Source: Vermamoeba vermiformis | Taxonomy: Eukaryota > Tubulinea > Echinamoebida | Direction of reading: 5' to 3' | Assembly (NCBI GenBank): GCA_045837725.1 | Contig: JBEWZL010000048.1 | Location: 232,617 to 296,616 of the forward strand | DNA length: 64,000 nucleotides | Shown: in pieces, positions 34,223-46,333 of the stretch | Layout of the letters: each line of letters starts with the position of its first letter | How positions within the stretch are numbered: position 1 is the first letter of the stretch | Made by a program: the position numbers and the translations under genes | The notes under the pieces: model-generated | What the model was told of the DNA's origin: nothing | Database searches by the model: none | What the model saw: only the letters and a program-made list of their open reading frames with translations

Positions 34223-35719
34223 CTAATTGTTATTGTTACGAGGGATCACAGGTGTTGTAGGAGCCTTGATCGGGTTCATAATTCTCATCACATGCACTGG
34301 CGGTGTGCTCTGGCCTGCAGGACCTGCACCAGGACCTGCTCCGTTGGCAGCATAGTCGCGCGGTGTAGTGCCCATGCCAGCAGCGGCAACGGCGTCGGGA
34401 CTCTCCATGTCACCATTGGGCTCGTTCTTCTTAGCAGCGAGCTCAACGGAGCGAGAATCTGCACGACGACGACGAGCACGACGGATCAAGAAGAAAGCAA
34501 CGATGGCGCCGGCGATGAGAGCAGCACCGACGAGACCAACGACGAGACCAACAATGAGGGGGATGTTGGGCGAGACAACGGCAATTTGAACCGTGTCGAG
34601 AGGGGCAACCTTGTTGGAGGCAGCACGAGGTTGATCAATGGCGTAGACGAAGAGACCTTGGACTTCGCAGTTAGAATCAGTCATGACGGCAGCAGCGGAT
34701 TCAGAACCAGATCCAGCAAGCTCGATCAAGACTTGATCGGTGATCTCAGGAGCAAAGTTGATGCCCATTCTGGCATATCTGTTGCTAGCATAGACAGCAG
34801 ACATTTCTATAATTGCAATTAGATCGTGCCTTTTAATTGGTATTTTGAGCGCTACTTACGTCCGTAGAGGAATTGAGTGAAGGACTTGGTGCCATCTGTG
34901 GCGACGATGGCTTGGAAGGTGTTCAACTTGTCAACACGAGAGGGGAAGGTGCCGACGCGATACCAAGTAACAATGGTCATGGAGGTAGCCTCCCAGTTTT
35001 GCATATCTGTGAATAGAAATCTTGTTCAGGAAATTTGTTCGTTTTCTGGGAGTGTCAAGAAAACTTACCAGATTCGCTTGAAAATGCTTCACGAATGATC
35101 TTAGAAGCACGCTTGAGAGAGTCAGCATCTTGAGTCTCACGGAAGTAGATAGCATTGCCGTCGCTGATGTCACCGCTGGCATCCAAGTCGAGCCAGTAGG
35201 GAGCAACAAATTTCTGTACACAGATCGCGATTAAAACTCTGTTGTGTGTCTACTATTTTCCAATTTTAGAATATTTAACATACCTGGTTAGGAACAGGGA
35301 AGGCAGAAGGAGCGGGCGAGTCAAAAGGCACATCTTCGATTTCGTTGGCTGAATCTCCGAAAGAAAGGAGACCATTGACGCCAACGTAGATAGTGTCGTA
35401 CTTGCGGTTGTTGTAGATTACAGGAACGGTAAGAGAAACGCTTTCTTTACCGTCGTCGACGGCATCTAAGCGAGCGTCGCCGTTGGTGTCACCGTAGGGA
35501 TAGAACAGCTTGAGCGGCAGTCCTCGAGAATATTGGCAGGTACCAGTGTCCGAGCAATATTCTTCTGATCCACATTCGTTGTCTCCTGAGCAAGCAAATG
35601 CGCTGAAAATCACCGATTAGTATCGCGATCGTGCAATCAGATGTGGTCCAATTAACTTACCTTGATAACAAGCAGAAAGCAGCAAATACGACCAATAAGA
35701 TCGTGTTACGTTTGTACAT
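34223..35719 (-). CDS. NIDO-domain single-pass membrane protein
   Basis: A cell-surface protein. The signal peptide is MYKRNTILLVVFAAFCLL. A short Cys-rich module follows (ACSGDNECGSEEYCSDTGTC, six Cys). Next is a NIDO-type domain: YVGVNGLLSFGD, PAPSAFPVPNQ, APYWLDLDASGDI, then TIVTWYRVGTFPSRVDKLNT and QAIVATDGTKSF, the layout found in nidogen and alpha-tectorin. A hydrophobic segment (PLIVGLVVGLVGAALIAGAI) is followed at once by RRARRRR, giving type I topology. The cytosolic tail is Gly/Pro/Asn-rich and has no known domain. Three or four introns. A role in adhesion or matrix binding is inference. Confidence 0.82.
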
Positions 35720-36902
35720 GTTGAGGTGGAGTATCGGAGTTATTTCGACGTGGATGTAGAGAGACGTGTTTTACAGAGAGAACTTGGCACAATATCAAGT
35801 CCTATTCTAACACGCTACGGTTATACTCTGAAGAGTTGTGTGCGCACAGTGCAAATGAAATGGTTTGAATAAAATTTACTGCCACTCGAGTCCGATTTTA
35901 TAGTTTTTCACGCGGAGGTTGGACCACTCAAAAATTTTCAATTTGACGCGGAATTGGTGGAAAACTGCTAAGGTTTTGCCTTATTTGGACCGATCACGTG
36001 TCAATTTATCAACTTTATTGAGTTTCAGACCAGATCAATGTGATTCAACGTTCAGAAAGTACTGAAATAATTAATGATCGTTTTTCACCTTTTCAAGAAG
36101 AGCGGATGTAGCACTTCTGTAGACATCTTATCATTATGATTCATGAATGCTATGGAAATATGGATAGTATTCACTATTATGCATGACCACTGATCATCTC
36201 AAAGCTCGAAGCAGATGGGCAACGTCAAATCTAACGCCGATGTCTGAGGACGTTACTGGCTGCGTATGAGCTTCGGGAAAGATACACGTATGTTAATTTA
36301 TAACCGCCACGTTTATACTTAATTAGTAAAATAAAGATTTGCTCGCCAAATCTTTTCAAGCAGTACAGGCCTAATTTGTACCGAGGATCCCGCGCTCCAA
36401 ATCTTTTTGTAAATTATGTAAGGATTAAGAAGATAGCGCGTATCAAATAATTTTTATTCGGAGATATTCCAATTTGAATACCACGTTACGCAAAAGTTAC
36501 TCACAAAAATTGGCTAGAAAAGTAGAGAAATCTATTAAAAATTACAACGACGCGCCATGCTCAATTAAGGATAAGCAAATTAATCCGTTTAATATATATC
36601 GATATTATGATAATTTAGAGGATCGTTTCGCAAAGTGCACTTACCAGTTTCATTAATGCTTTCAGGTCACATCCTTCAAAAGTCCTGTGTCTTCATTGTC
36701 CTTGCGTGCTTCGAATGCTATGGTAACTGCTATGACGGTCAGCCATTCTACAGCAGGGGTGCTATTGCTGTCTTACAATTGGGAATGGAAATTTTAATGA
36801 GAGAAAGAGCTGCGGATCTACGCAACACACCTGAGCCATGATTTTAGCTTAAAATACACTATTATATACAGTTGAATATACTAGCTTGAACTTACACTAC
36901 GG
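35720..36902. other. Long intergenic region with small unassigned open frames
   Basis: Nearly 1.2 kb between the divergent NIDO and CLASRP genes. Two overlapping open stretches on the + strand, 36474-36656 (Lys/Tyr/Asn-rich) and 36635-36841 (CFECYGNCYDGQPFYS near its middle), look protein-like but start poorly. I could not join them by a sensible intron. An ATG at 36214 opens only ten codons. They could be exons of a small gene, or remnants. Confidence 0.4.
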
Positions 36903-39511
36903 ATGTGGAAGCAAGTGCGACAACAAGAAAAGGCTATTATGGGCCTCATGGCTGATGCTAAAAAGCGTGCCGAACGCAAGGCACAAATATTAGCAGCACA
37001 GGTATGAGATTAGAACGGCTATACTTATTTACATAAGCTAGATCTGCGACGATCTTTTGTTTTCAATTTGAAAATTCCTACAATATTGCGAGCACTATTT
37101 TAAAGCTAAATCTTAGATACACGGCATTGGTGACATATTATCGAGTCCTTAAAATATTTTTCTAACGTGTTCATTGATTTATCTGTGCAGACGGTGGATC
37201 CACTCTTAGTTCTACGTGCACAAGGCAAATCAATGACGTGCGTCGCGGACAGTAATCAACACGAGTCATTGGAGAGCAGAGCTAACCTGTAGGACCCTAA
37301 ATAATGGATATTTAAATATTCGTTAGATCCCGTCCTTTCAATTTGCTAAACACTCCTTTTAGAATGCCTTGGAACGACGATCATCAGTGTTTAATTGATA
37401 GGCACGTTATCAGCACATTCGATTCTGCATATTAATGTCTATACAGGTTCGATGGTCGAGCTTTGTTGGATGCTACGGATGTAGCTCCTAGAGGCAATTT
37501 TAAGCTCGAAGAAAACAGAGATTTAGAACAGAATTTGAATTTTGAGCGATTCAGAGACATTATCGAGAACAAACGAGAGTTGGGTGCGTGAATACTGCTC
37601 ATTTAAGGCCTTAAACACCTCTCTAATTATGTTGCCAGTGAGTGACAGCGAGGCATTGCAGCGAGTTGGACATGAGATCGAAGAATTAGACTTCAAGTTG
37701 TACAACAAGACTGCACCTACTCACCGCGAGCTCGAGAAGCAAAGGTCAAAGTAAGTCCTTGGAGCTGTTCCATCATCGCAGCAATAATATTAATTTGGCT
37801 TGTCAGACCGAAGCCTCAGCCCGCTTATCAACCAGGCACGGGTGAGTTCTCGAAGATGGGATTCAGGTACGAGGATGAGGACGCAGAGGACGAGGACGTG
37901 AAGAAGCCTGTGCCACGTGATCAGCGACCCAAGCGTGAAGAACGTGAAGAGGAGCCTGAACAACACGACACTAGTGCGAGTAACAACAATAACAAAGACA
38001 ATGAACAGAGCAAGCCTGAGCTCGTCAAAGAAGTGTCGCGTGACAAAGAGCGTGAAGTGAACAGCACGAGCAGACTGTACGGCATTGAAGATTATGCACG
38101 CATGCTGCGACTAGACAACAATTGGCAGCGTGAACAGTTTGGCCTCAAGAACAAAGTAAGCAACAGTAACTGCCTTTACCAGCGGTGCTAATCCAATATT
38201 AGCGTGGTCGCAAGTTACGTGATCGAGTTCGCGACGCTGAGCCGAGCAGAAGTGAGAGCGACAGGAAAAGCACTCGCCCGCCCTGGAGGTATGGCTCATT
38301 GTGTGCCATTGACGGTACTAACAGATTCATCAGACGAGATGACGAGAGTCCTACTTACGATCGATACAAGCCTCTCTGGGCTGACGATAAGTCTGAGAGT
38401 CGATCTAGATCCACGAGTCCAGCACGCGAAAACAAGATTGAGTTCATTGATGAGATTGAATTCGATGCTGAAACTGTACCATCGAGTGCAGGAATAGATA
38501 TTGATGAGCCAATTGAGAGCGCACCTGCTGTCAAACCTTTGAAAAAGTAAGTCAAATACACTTACAAACCCGTCTAACACTTGGTGACAGATCTGACGAC
38601 AAACCTGCGCAAAGCACAACACCCAACATTGCGCGCAAAGAGACCCCACAAGAGAAGCTAATGCGAAAGATGCGCCACGCACTCGACAAGACACGTACGA
38701 CTATATGACGCAGGTCGTGTTGTTTGTTGCTAACACGGAACTTTAGGGCGAAAAGATGAAGAGGAAACACGGCGCAAAGAGGCAGAGCGTGAAGAAGAAC
38801 GCAGACACAGAGAACAGCTCTTAGAACGGCAAGCACGCGAGTTAGAGGAATTGCAGCGAGCTAAAGAGGGAGAATTTGACGTGCATCAGTGGAGCAGAAT
38901 GAGTGAGTTGACGAGTACTGCGAGATACCCGTTTACTAACGATTTGTAGACAAGTCAAAATCAAGGAGCAGATCCAGGAGTAGATCTCGAGGACGATCGC
39001 GTGAGTACTCTATGAGCAATCAGATTGTCAATTTGCTGACGCTTAACAGCATCTATGAAAAGAAAAAGCAAATCCAAGAGCAGATCCAGATCTCGCTCAC
39101 GAAGTCGATCACGACAGCGCAGTGACAGACGTCGCTCGAGGTCTCGATCACGCAGCCCATCAAGGCATAGAAGAAGATCACGATCACGAAGCAGACGATC
39201 GAGATCACGAGAAAGGCGAAGGTCCAGATCTAGGTCGCGGGACAGAAGATCTCGCTCACGCAGTACGTACCTCTTGTTCCATGAACACGTGACGTCACTA
39301 ATACTTTATAGACCGCAAAAGAAAGTCACGCAGTCGTAGTGGCAGCAGAGAACGCAAGAGACAAAAACAATCCGAGCCCAGTGCAGCGAAGACTGAACCT
39401 GCGAAAAAAGTGTCAAAGCTCGACGAGCTGTTGAAACAAGCTGAAGAGAAGGCGAAGAAACTTGCTGAAGAAAACAAAGCAAAGAAAGCGCTTGCTAATC
39501 GAAGGAAGTAA
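36903..39511 (+). CDS. CLASRP: CLASRP/SWAP-type splicing regulator
   Basis: A nuclear RS-rich protein (CLK4-associating SR-rich protein, SFRS16). It begins MWKQVRQQEKAIMGLMADAKKRAERK, matching the human MWHEARKHERKLRGMMVDYKKRAERR start. It continues with MPWNDDHQCLIDRFDGRALLD (human MPW...NMIDRFDVRAHLD), FERFRDII, FKMGFRYEDED, YGIEDYARMLRLD, and RRDDESPTYDRYKPLW (human RRDSPTYDPYKR). A long Arg-Ser block (39055-39260) is encoded mostly by agatc/cga codons, and a Lys/Glu-rich end follows. About ten introns. Known members bind CLK kinases and alter alternative splicing. Confidence 0.92.
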
Positions 39512-39564
39512 AGGGAAAATTTTACTCTGAAAGTATCGTCAGATCCGTAATGGTTACATTTGCA

Positions 39565-41473
39565 CTAATGCTCGCACAAGTTGTAGTCCTCACTGTCTTC
39601 TGACTCTTCAAATTCAAGTGTCTTTTCAAATGCGTACGTGGTGCGTCTAACGTAGCGTTTGCGCTCATCCATGAGTTCGAGTCGATACTCCTTGGCCTTG
39701 TCAAGTGTCATGCCAAAATCAACGTTTTTCAATATCTCTTGCATCAGTTCATTCGGCAAGTCTTCAAATCTCGTGCCTTGACGCTTGGCTACCTCCATTT
39801 TAATCCATTCTGATTGCTGAGGCGGCACGTTAGCTGTGGACAAGACAGGTGTGACTGGATCGACCAAAAAGAATACAAGAATCTTTCTGACACCAGGTTT
39901 GGTGGCATCGACCAATCGGAACGGCGCGACTTTGTGCTGGTACAAATTTGGAAATACGATGCATCGATCTTCCTTGGTGAGAATGCTGCCGAGCTTCTGA
40001 TTGCCTGGAGTACCTCGTTTGATATTATAGATGGTAGCTGCCATACTCTCCTTTTCATCCTTGTTATCCAAGAAGCCGAGATCGGGCATTTTGACAGCCT
40101 GTCTGAACTCCAAGCGTGACTCGCTGATATTCTCTGAGGTGTAGTAATAAATGCCAGTTGCCACGATACGTTCATTGACCATGCCTTCAACGTGCCACAC
40201 TCCACCATCGTACTCCGGATTCTCAGGTGTCAACACGATGTTCGCCAATTTGACGATTACTTGCAACTCGCGGCCGTTCAAGTTGACCACAGAGGGCGGT
40301 GCGTTAATGTCTTTGTACACGGGAACACTCTCCAGCTCATAGTCCTCAGTCTCGTCATTCCAATGATAATCCTCGGGATTGAATCTGAGTGCTCGTGGGT
40401 GCACGACATCGGTCAGCACTTTGTTGAACATGGGCACGAACTCCTCGAAGATTGATGCGAGTGACTTGTACAAGTCGGCGTGTGTTTCTGGGTGCAAATT
40501 GTTTATGTACGATGCAATGGTGACTCTGCCCTCTTCGTCGACATTGAACTCTGATGGCAACCACTGGAACTGGGTGGATTTGCCTGGGTGGTGATTAGGC
40601 TCCCTAGGCAACATTAGCATAACGCCTATCCGTAATAATACAATGCGACGTACTCAGGAATGGCCGACACATTTCCAGCCCCGATGAATTGACCCCACGG
40701 CAGTTGTTTGCGTGTCACTTTTGTCACACCACTCACGTAACAATGCAGCGACGGATGCACGAGATCGAGCACTTGGTCGTCAGAGTCCGGGTGCCAGTCT
40801 TTGTCTGCATCAGGAACATTCTCCAGCGCTGCGACTTGCTTGGCAAAAGTAGCTTTGAGATCCGCGGGGATCAAGTTGTCGGCTTGGTAAGCACCTTCAA
40901 CTGTGGCCATTTCAATAGGACCATCAATGCAGAAGGCGTAATATTGTTCCAACTCCTTAAAAACGTAGTTAACCACCGCCTCGTCAGCACCTGTGGATCC
41001 AGCGGTTAGCATTAGGATAATTACCGACTGAAATTGTTTAAATTTGTCGTGACCAGTACGTTTCCATAATATTTAACTTCGATCATAGATAATTTACCTT
41101 GATCCAAGGCTTCTGATTTCCATTTTCTTCGAATATGATCGTCAAAAAATTTAGAAAGCCAATTAGGCTTCTCACGAATAGTCTGACTAATTTTCATTAT
41201 CTCCAATTCATCCTTAGAGAATGGCTCAGCTCCATTAGTCGTCTCCTCATCCTCTCCAGTCGGGATCACGTCAAAGACGGTTGGCAATGGTTTGTTTAAT
41301 GGGTACACCGGGATCTTGGGGTCGACTTTCCTCTTCGGGGGTTGCTTTTTGGCGTTAGTGTTGCTTTGAGACGTGGCTAGATCCGATGAGTCGTCGTTTT
41401 CTGCCATTTTGGCCTTCTTTTCTTTAGGCCCTTCCTCGTCTTTGTCTTCTTCTCTCTTTCTCTTTGGCGGCAT
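39565..41473 (-). CDS. DUF4246 protein (putative 2OG-Fe(II) oxygenase-like)
   Basis: Three exons. The first is a Lys-rich basic N-terminus (MPPKRKREEDKDEEG, nuclear-localisation-like) leading to WLSKFFDDHIRRKWKSEALDQG. The second has ADEAVVNYVFKELEQYYAF, DNLIPADLK, DWHPDSDDQVLDLVHPSL. The third has FQWLPSEFNVDEEGRVTI, YINNLHPETHADLY, LQVIVKLANIVLTPENPEYDGG, WHVEGMVNERIVATGIYYY and ENISESRLEF. These are the strongest motifs of the DUF4246 family. WHVEG...N may carry the metal-binding His of a jelly-roll oxygenase, but that function is unproven. The first intron uses G|gtaaat at about 41098 and ends before GT GCT GAC. It is convergent with CLASRP, 53 bp apart. Confidence 0.88.
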
Positions 41474-41759
41474 GATGTGATAGGAATAGGACTGGTTTTG
41501 TGGTCCTGTTCAACGGCGAAGTGAGTGAAACAACAAACTCAATTTTATCTGAGCGCAAAGAGAAATTGAAATCTCTTTTCATATACTAACTCGACCCAAT
41601 AACAACGCACGTACACGATGAACGCGCGAAAATGCCTTTGTTGTCCAAATTCGTGAGATTTCCGGCTAGGACAAAATGCGCAACCTGAACTGACGCCAAT
41701 TTCAGTTTACTTCTGACCTTCAGTAAGCACAACACATTAATATTTGTTGTTGTGGTAGC

Positions 41760-43378
41760 ATGGGACCGACTTACAGGTCACCGTGGCTACTTTTTGCTGT
41801 GATCCTTTTGTCAATGACAATTGCGACCAGTCAAGCCAAACAAATGAACTGTTTTTTGAATATATATTATGACTGCGAGGGAGTAGGTATGCAAATACTC
41901 GGATCGCGCGACGAAGATTACGTAAATTGGAAAAATACGAAAATTAGAATTAAAATTCATATTTTTATTTCGTGCACGTCATTAAATAAACTTTATATAG
42001 AGGAAATAGGAATATACAATGCTATCCACTTTCAGCTATTTGCAAAGAATGGATCCACTCTCAATATCACTTTGTCGACTGACTGTCTCCGAGAGAGCTC
42101 TCCTAACTGCACAACAGCAGTATTTTTCATCACTAAAGACGAGCTCAAATTATTTGCCAATCACACGCTCGATTTAAATAGGCTGACGTTTCCTCTCATC
42201 TACAACGCCAGCACGATTGACGCTGTAGCGCCTTTAAGCGCGAATATGGACTATGTAGTCATATATAATATCAACAACAACACCCGCATTCGTGCAGATT
42301 ACAAGCTGGCCTATTTTCCTCCGTTTGGGCGAGAAGGTATGTGTTACTTAATACGCACAATAATTGCCTCAGATTAATGGTTCCTAATTTAGTATGCTTT
42401 ACCGCACTTGGCAGCAGTATAGGAGTCGTCATCATCGTATTATTAACGTTATGTCTGTGCTGTTTGGGGCCAAAGAAAGAAATTTTTGATGATGCAGTAA
42501 GCCCTGTTACACGCGTACTTTAAGACCCTACTTAACCTTATGCATATCATAGGACGGTATGAATATACCTGATTATCCATATAAGCGCCCTCACGCGATT
42601 GACTGCATGCGATGGTGTACAATACCGTGTTGGGAAGAGCAGATTAATGGCTTCAAATACTACTGGTTGCAAATGGATCAAGTGTTTTGGATCATTTATC
42701 CTGAACGCAACGAGACATTGAATTTAGTCCAAAGAATTATAGTCACTATTACATTCTTGTTCTTCCACTTGATGCTGCAGATATTTTGGAATCAAATATT
42801 TATCAGCAGAGATTTCATTTACGAAATAGCCGATGACACGCCCAAGTACATTGCATTCTTAGTGCTGCGTATATTCTCTAGCGGTACTGTCATTTGGGTC
42901 CTGGCCAAAATCTACAGGTAACAACACTGTCTAACTTCGTGCTGTAGCGTAATTGACACGTGTCATTCATAGGCCTTTCATTCGATTCGTCGCACAGCCT
43001 AAACCTATTTGGCACGATAGTCCTTCAAAGGCGAAACGAGTTTTCGGTCAGATATTCAAATTCACCGGGCTATTCGTGCTGATCGGTGTTGTGGTTTACA
43101 CGACGATTGCGTTGTACTGGACCCTTCAGACCTACATCTGCAGCTACATTTGGTTCCAAATCGTTATCCCGTTCTTGGGCACTGTTATTGTCGACAATGT
43201 GATTATTGGCACACCTACACGGTACTGTGGATACGTAATGAAAAACACGTGCGGCAAGCGGGTCAATTTGGACGAACAGCGCCATTTACTGCCCATCCGC
43301 GAGAAGCCAAAGCGCCGTGGCTGTTGCTCGTGTTGCTGCAGCCCTAAGGAGGAGCAGCACGCTTATAAATCCTTGTAA
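41760..43378 (+). CDS. Secreted-domain multipass membrane protein, unknown
   Basis: Not recognised. A signal peptide (LLFAVILLSMTIATSQA) leads to an extracellular region of about 190 residues with Cys pairs and several N-x-S/T sites (NGSTLNITL, NHTLDLN, NASTID). The first membrane segment is SSIGVVIIVLLTLCLCCLG. After a cytosolic loop come three or four more (IVTITFLFFHLMLQIFW, IAFLVLRIFSSGTVIWVLA, FTGLFVLIGVVVYTTIALYW, FQIVIPFLGTVIVDNVII). The tail is basic and Cys-rich (RRGCCSCCCSP), a likely palmitoylation site, and ends YKSL. Four exons; intron 42921-42973 contains TGACACGTGTCA. Confidence 0.75.
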
Positions 43379-43587
43379 ATAAATAGATCTAACTGCGTGT
43401 AACTCTGCGGCATGACGTGACTCAAATTGACGTTATTTAAGGTTCTTTTATTGTGCAAAATTTACAAGTCAATAAGAACGATCGACAATATGGTAATATA
43501 CTAAGAAAATAGAAAAACAACACGGAATTACCCGCATAAATTACTAAGAGTCATACATAGAGCTCTGTACACGTCCTGCTAATGAAT

Positions 43588-44822
43588 TTAGAGGATGATG
43601 CACTTCTTCTTCTTGTTGGGCTTGAACAAGACAGCCTTGACTGCCTCATCGAAGACGTGCTTCAAATTGTCGCCAGTCTTGGCTGAGCATTCAATGTACT
43701 TCAAGGCCTTGATCTTGCGAGCAAGTTCCTCACCCTATGAATATGACAGTATTAAGCACTGCTCGGGAGTAACGTGCGCAAACAAAAGGCGTTGAAATTT
43801 TAAAATGAGAATCGTGGGCAGTATCTAACAATCTTGCCACGCCTATATAATGGTGAAGTAAGCAACGTACCTTAGCAGTAGTGATGGGCTGTTGGTTGCT
43901 AGCTCTGAGCTTTTCAATGATAGTGGAGTCGTTTCTGCAATCGAGCTTAGTACCGATCAACAAGTGAGGAACATCAGGGCAGAAGTGCATCAATTCGGGG
44001 TACCACTATAAACGTAATCAAGTTAATATTGCAGATAAGGCACTGGTGTTGTTGAAGCAGAAAGTTGAAATTGAATCCCGCGGCGAATCGGATTCAAAAA
44101 AAGATTTTTGGTAATGCAAAGGAATGCGGGTATGATAATACGTACCTTAGCAGTAACGTTTTCGTATGAGACAGGGTTGACAACAGAGAAGCAGATCAAG
44201 AACACGTTGGCATTAGCATAAGACAAAGGTCGCAATCTGTCGTACTCTTCTTGACCTATACTCATAATAATAATAAATACGCTGTTTGTATGGCTAATTG
44301 AGCAATTAAACGTACCGGCAGTATCCCACAAACCGAGTTCAATAGTTTGATCGCCAGCGTTCACATTCACGACGTAGTTGTCACTAGTCAATCATAATTA
44401 ATACTCTGATGCCTGTATAATAATTATATTATACTTACAAGACAGTAGGGACGTAATCGTGAGGGAACTCGTTCTTGGCGTAGGAGATCAACAAACAGGT
44501 TTTACCGACGGCACCGTCACCTATGTAATAACGTAAAATTAATAATTATGCGCACATAATTTATATAGTAGTATTAGAGTCATAAAGAGGTTTGTAATAA
44601 TTAGTTTATAAAATAGGAAATAGAAATTATTGTGATCAATTTTATATGAACGTTTGAAAATAAGACAATCCAATTTATTACGGCCAATTTTATGTGTAAT
44701 ATTATTCCGTGCAGTAATTATATAATTTAAGCTGTAGCATAACGAGATTTTGTAGACTATTTTTAACGCACGATGCGTCGAATCTTACCGACGACAACCA
44801 ACTTGATAGTTAAAGTGCTCAT
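43588..44822 (-). CDS. Rac-type small GTPase
   Basis: A Rho-family GTPase, about 192 residues, that controls actin and membrane dynamics. It has [19 protein letters not shown] (P-loop), TVFDNYVVNV (switch I), [20 protein letters not shown] (switch II), [10 protein letters not shown], the Rho insert, and [17 protein letters not shown]. It ends KKKKCIIL: a polybasic run and a CaaX box with Leu, expected to be geranylgeranylated. Six exons; the first intron (about 265 nt) is long. Switch residues look intact, so an active GTPase is expected. It could equally be named Rac1/Cdc42-like; the FDNY context favours Rac. Confidence 0.95.
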
Positions 44823-45224
44823 GATTGTGTTACTTAAATCAAATAGTATACTCTTTGATTGAATTGAAACCAATGCGAAAACCAATGATTTCAAATTTGC
44901 GTTAGGCGAACAGAAACCGAGCTGTTAAACTTGATAAAAATGGAAATATACGAGTAAGATTGCCCCAAGAACGTCATATGCATTATTTCTGTTATGCGAA
45001 CAGGATTCAGCTATTCCGATTCGTTGCACTCGCCCCAGTTCTTGCTACAACTCGTGGTCGTCCCACCTGACTTATGGTCTTGATCCACGAAGGCCCGCTG
45101 GTCTTTTGCTCTATCTAGCATGTTGTCGCGGTTTGAGCAAGAAATTGCGAGTTCGTTGAGTTTACCAGTGTTCGTACTCGGGCAGATCTGCCATTTTTAT
45201 TAGCCACACCACAGAACAAGCACA
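44823..45224. promoter_or_regulatory. Divergent intergenic region, Rac GTPase and mitochondrial gene
   Basis: A 402-bp gap between opposite start codons. It is AT-rich near the Rac start and GC-richer around 45020-45110. No reading frame or known element was recognised. Confidence 0.45.
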
Positions 45225-45789
45225 ATGTCGCGCCAAATCACTGGACGCACTTCTCAATATTTTTGGTCACGATTTGTGTCAAAGAGAAGCTATTCAACCA
45301 ACACTGACCGCGTCAGTCAATTGGAAGCTGAATTAGAAAAGAGTCACTGGCATGCACCTGCTCCTGCAGTTCCTGCAATGGTATATTAATTTTTATAATA
45401 CATTGCGAGTATAATGCACCAGTCTGCTGCGTTTTATAATAATTTATTAGATATTTAGCGCATCAAGCAAATAATAATTTTTATTTCGATAGAAAAAAGT
45501 CGGCCGCGTGGTTATTCCTGTAATTGCCGTTCCTTATTTCGCTAGCTTGACTTACAGAGTTAAATTGGCCAAGGAAGGCAAAGGCGCTTCCCGTGTTGAC
45601 TTCGAGGACTCTGTTTGGGGATCTAGCGTTCACAGGTATGCCTTATTAATTGTTTATTAATTACCATATTATAGCGTGTTTATTTTCATATTTATTTTGA
45701 ATAATTATTAATTTGTTTCGTGCAGCTACTCTGGTGTTGCTACCCGAGCATTTTTGACTGCCCTCACTTACGCCATCATTTTCCTCTAA
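45225..45789 (+). CDS. Small mitochondrial membrane protein
   Basis: About 115-120 residues in three exons. The N-terminus MSRQITGRTSQYFWSRFVSKR has Arg and Ser and no acids, a good presequence. Two hydrophobic segments follow, VVIPVIAVPYFASLTY and TRAFLTALTYAIIFL, separated by a hydrophilic EGKGASRVDFEDSVWG. The second reaches the very C-terminus. This small two-segment form is typical of accessory subunits of respiratory complexes, but no specific family is recognised. Exon joins are phase 0 at AATG|gtatat and phase 2 at CACAG|gtatgc. Confidence 0.7.
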
Positions 45790-46333
45790 GTATTATATTA
45801 ATATGCAACGAATATCTATATCATAATCTTACCAAACTGGTTGTGTCTTTGTTAATAAACTGATCGGTCATACCCGATCATCCAACGAAAACCAGCGATA
45901 CCAGCATAATTGAACTTATAATAATACGACGAAGAATGTATTGCGTTCAATGATTGCATGCGAAATATTGTAACCAACGAACGAGAACGGTTCAACCTGA
46001 TCGGATCTGGCCAAGGAATAGTAATGAATTTAAGTATTGCGCCAGAGTATTAATGAGGCGTGTACACGTGAGTACCAAGTTAGCTGAGAGCAGCTCTGTG
46101 AGACTCAGACTCCAGATGCAGCCGGTGTTTTCATCAAGGTTTAAAAAACTGGCCAGCTACTTGTTTAAAATTCCGTGTGATCTACTTTGGTGGTGCTCTG
46201 GTACTTAAATATAAGTGGCTACTGCACCACGTGTTGTTTTTACGAAATTTTTGTTGCGCGCCAAAATTGCGCTCCAAAATTTGAATTAGATCAGTGTCTC
46301 TTGTGAATGGAGCGCTGCTAGTCCTGTATAATA
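45790..46333. other. Intergenic region
   Basis: About 540 bp between two genes on the + strand. An 84-codon open stretch at 45954-46208 is Arg/Ser-rich with no recognisable motif, codon pattern or neighbours to support it. CACGTG occurs at about 46063 and 46229. It probably holds the promoter of the following large gene. Confidence 0.45.

Noticed and set aside
45954-46208. 84-codon open frame in intergenic DNA
   Set aside because: No recognisable motif and no supporting context.
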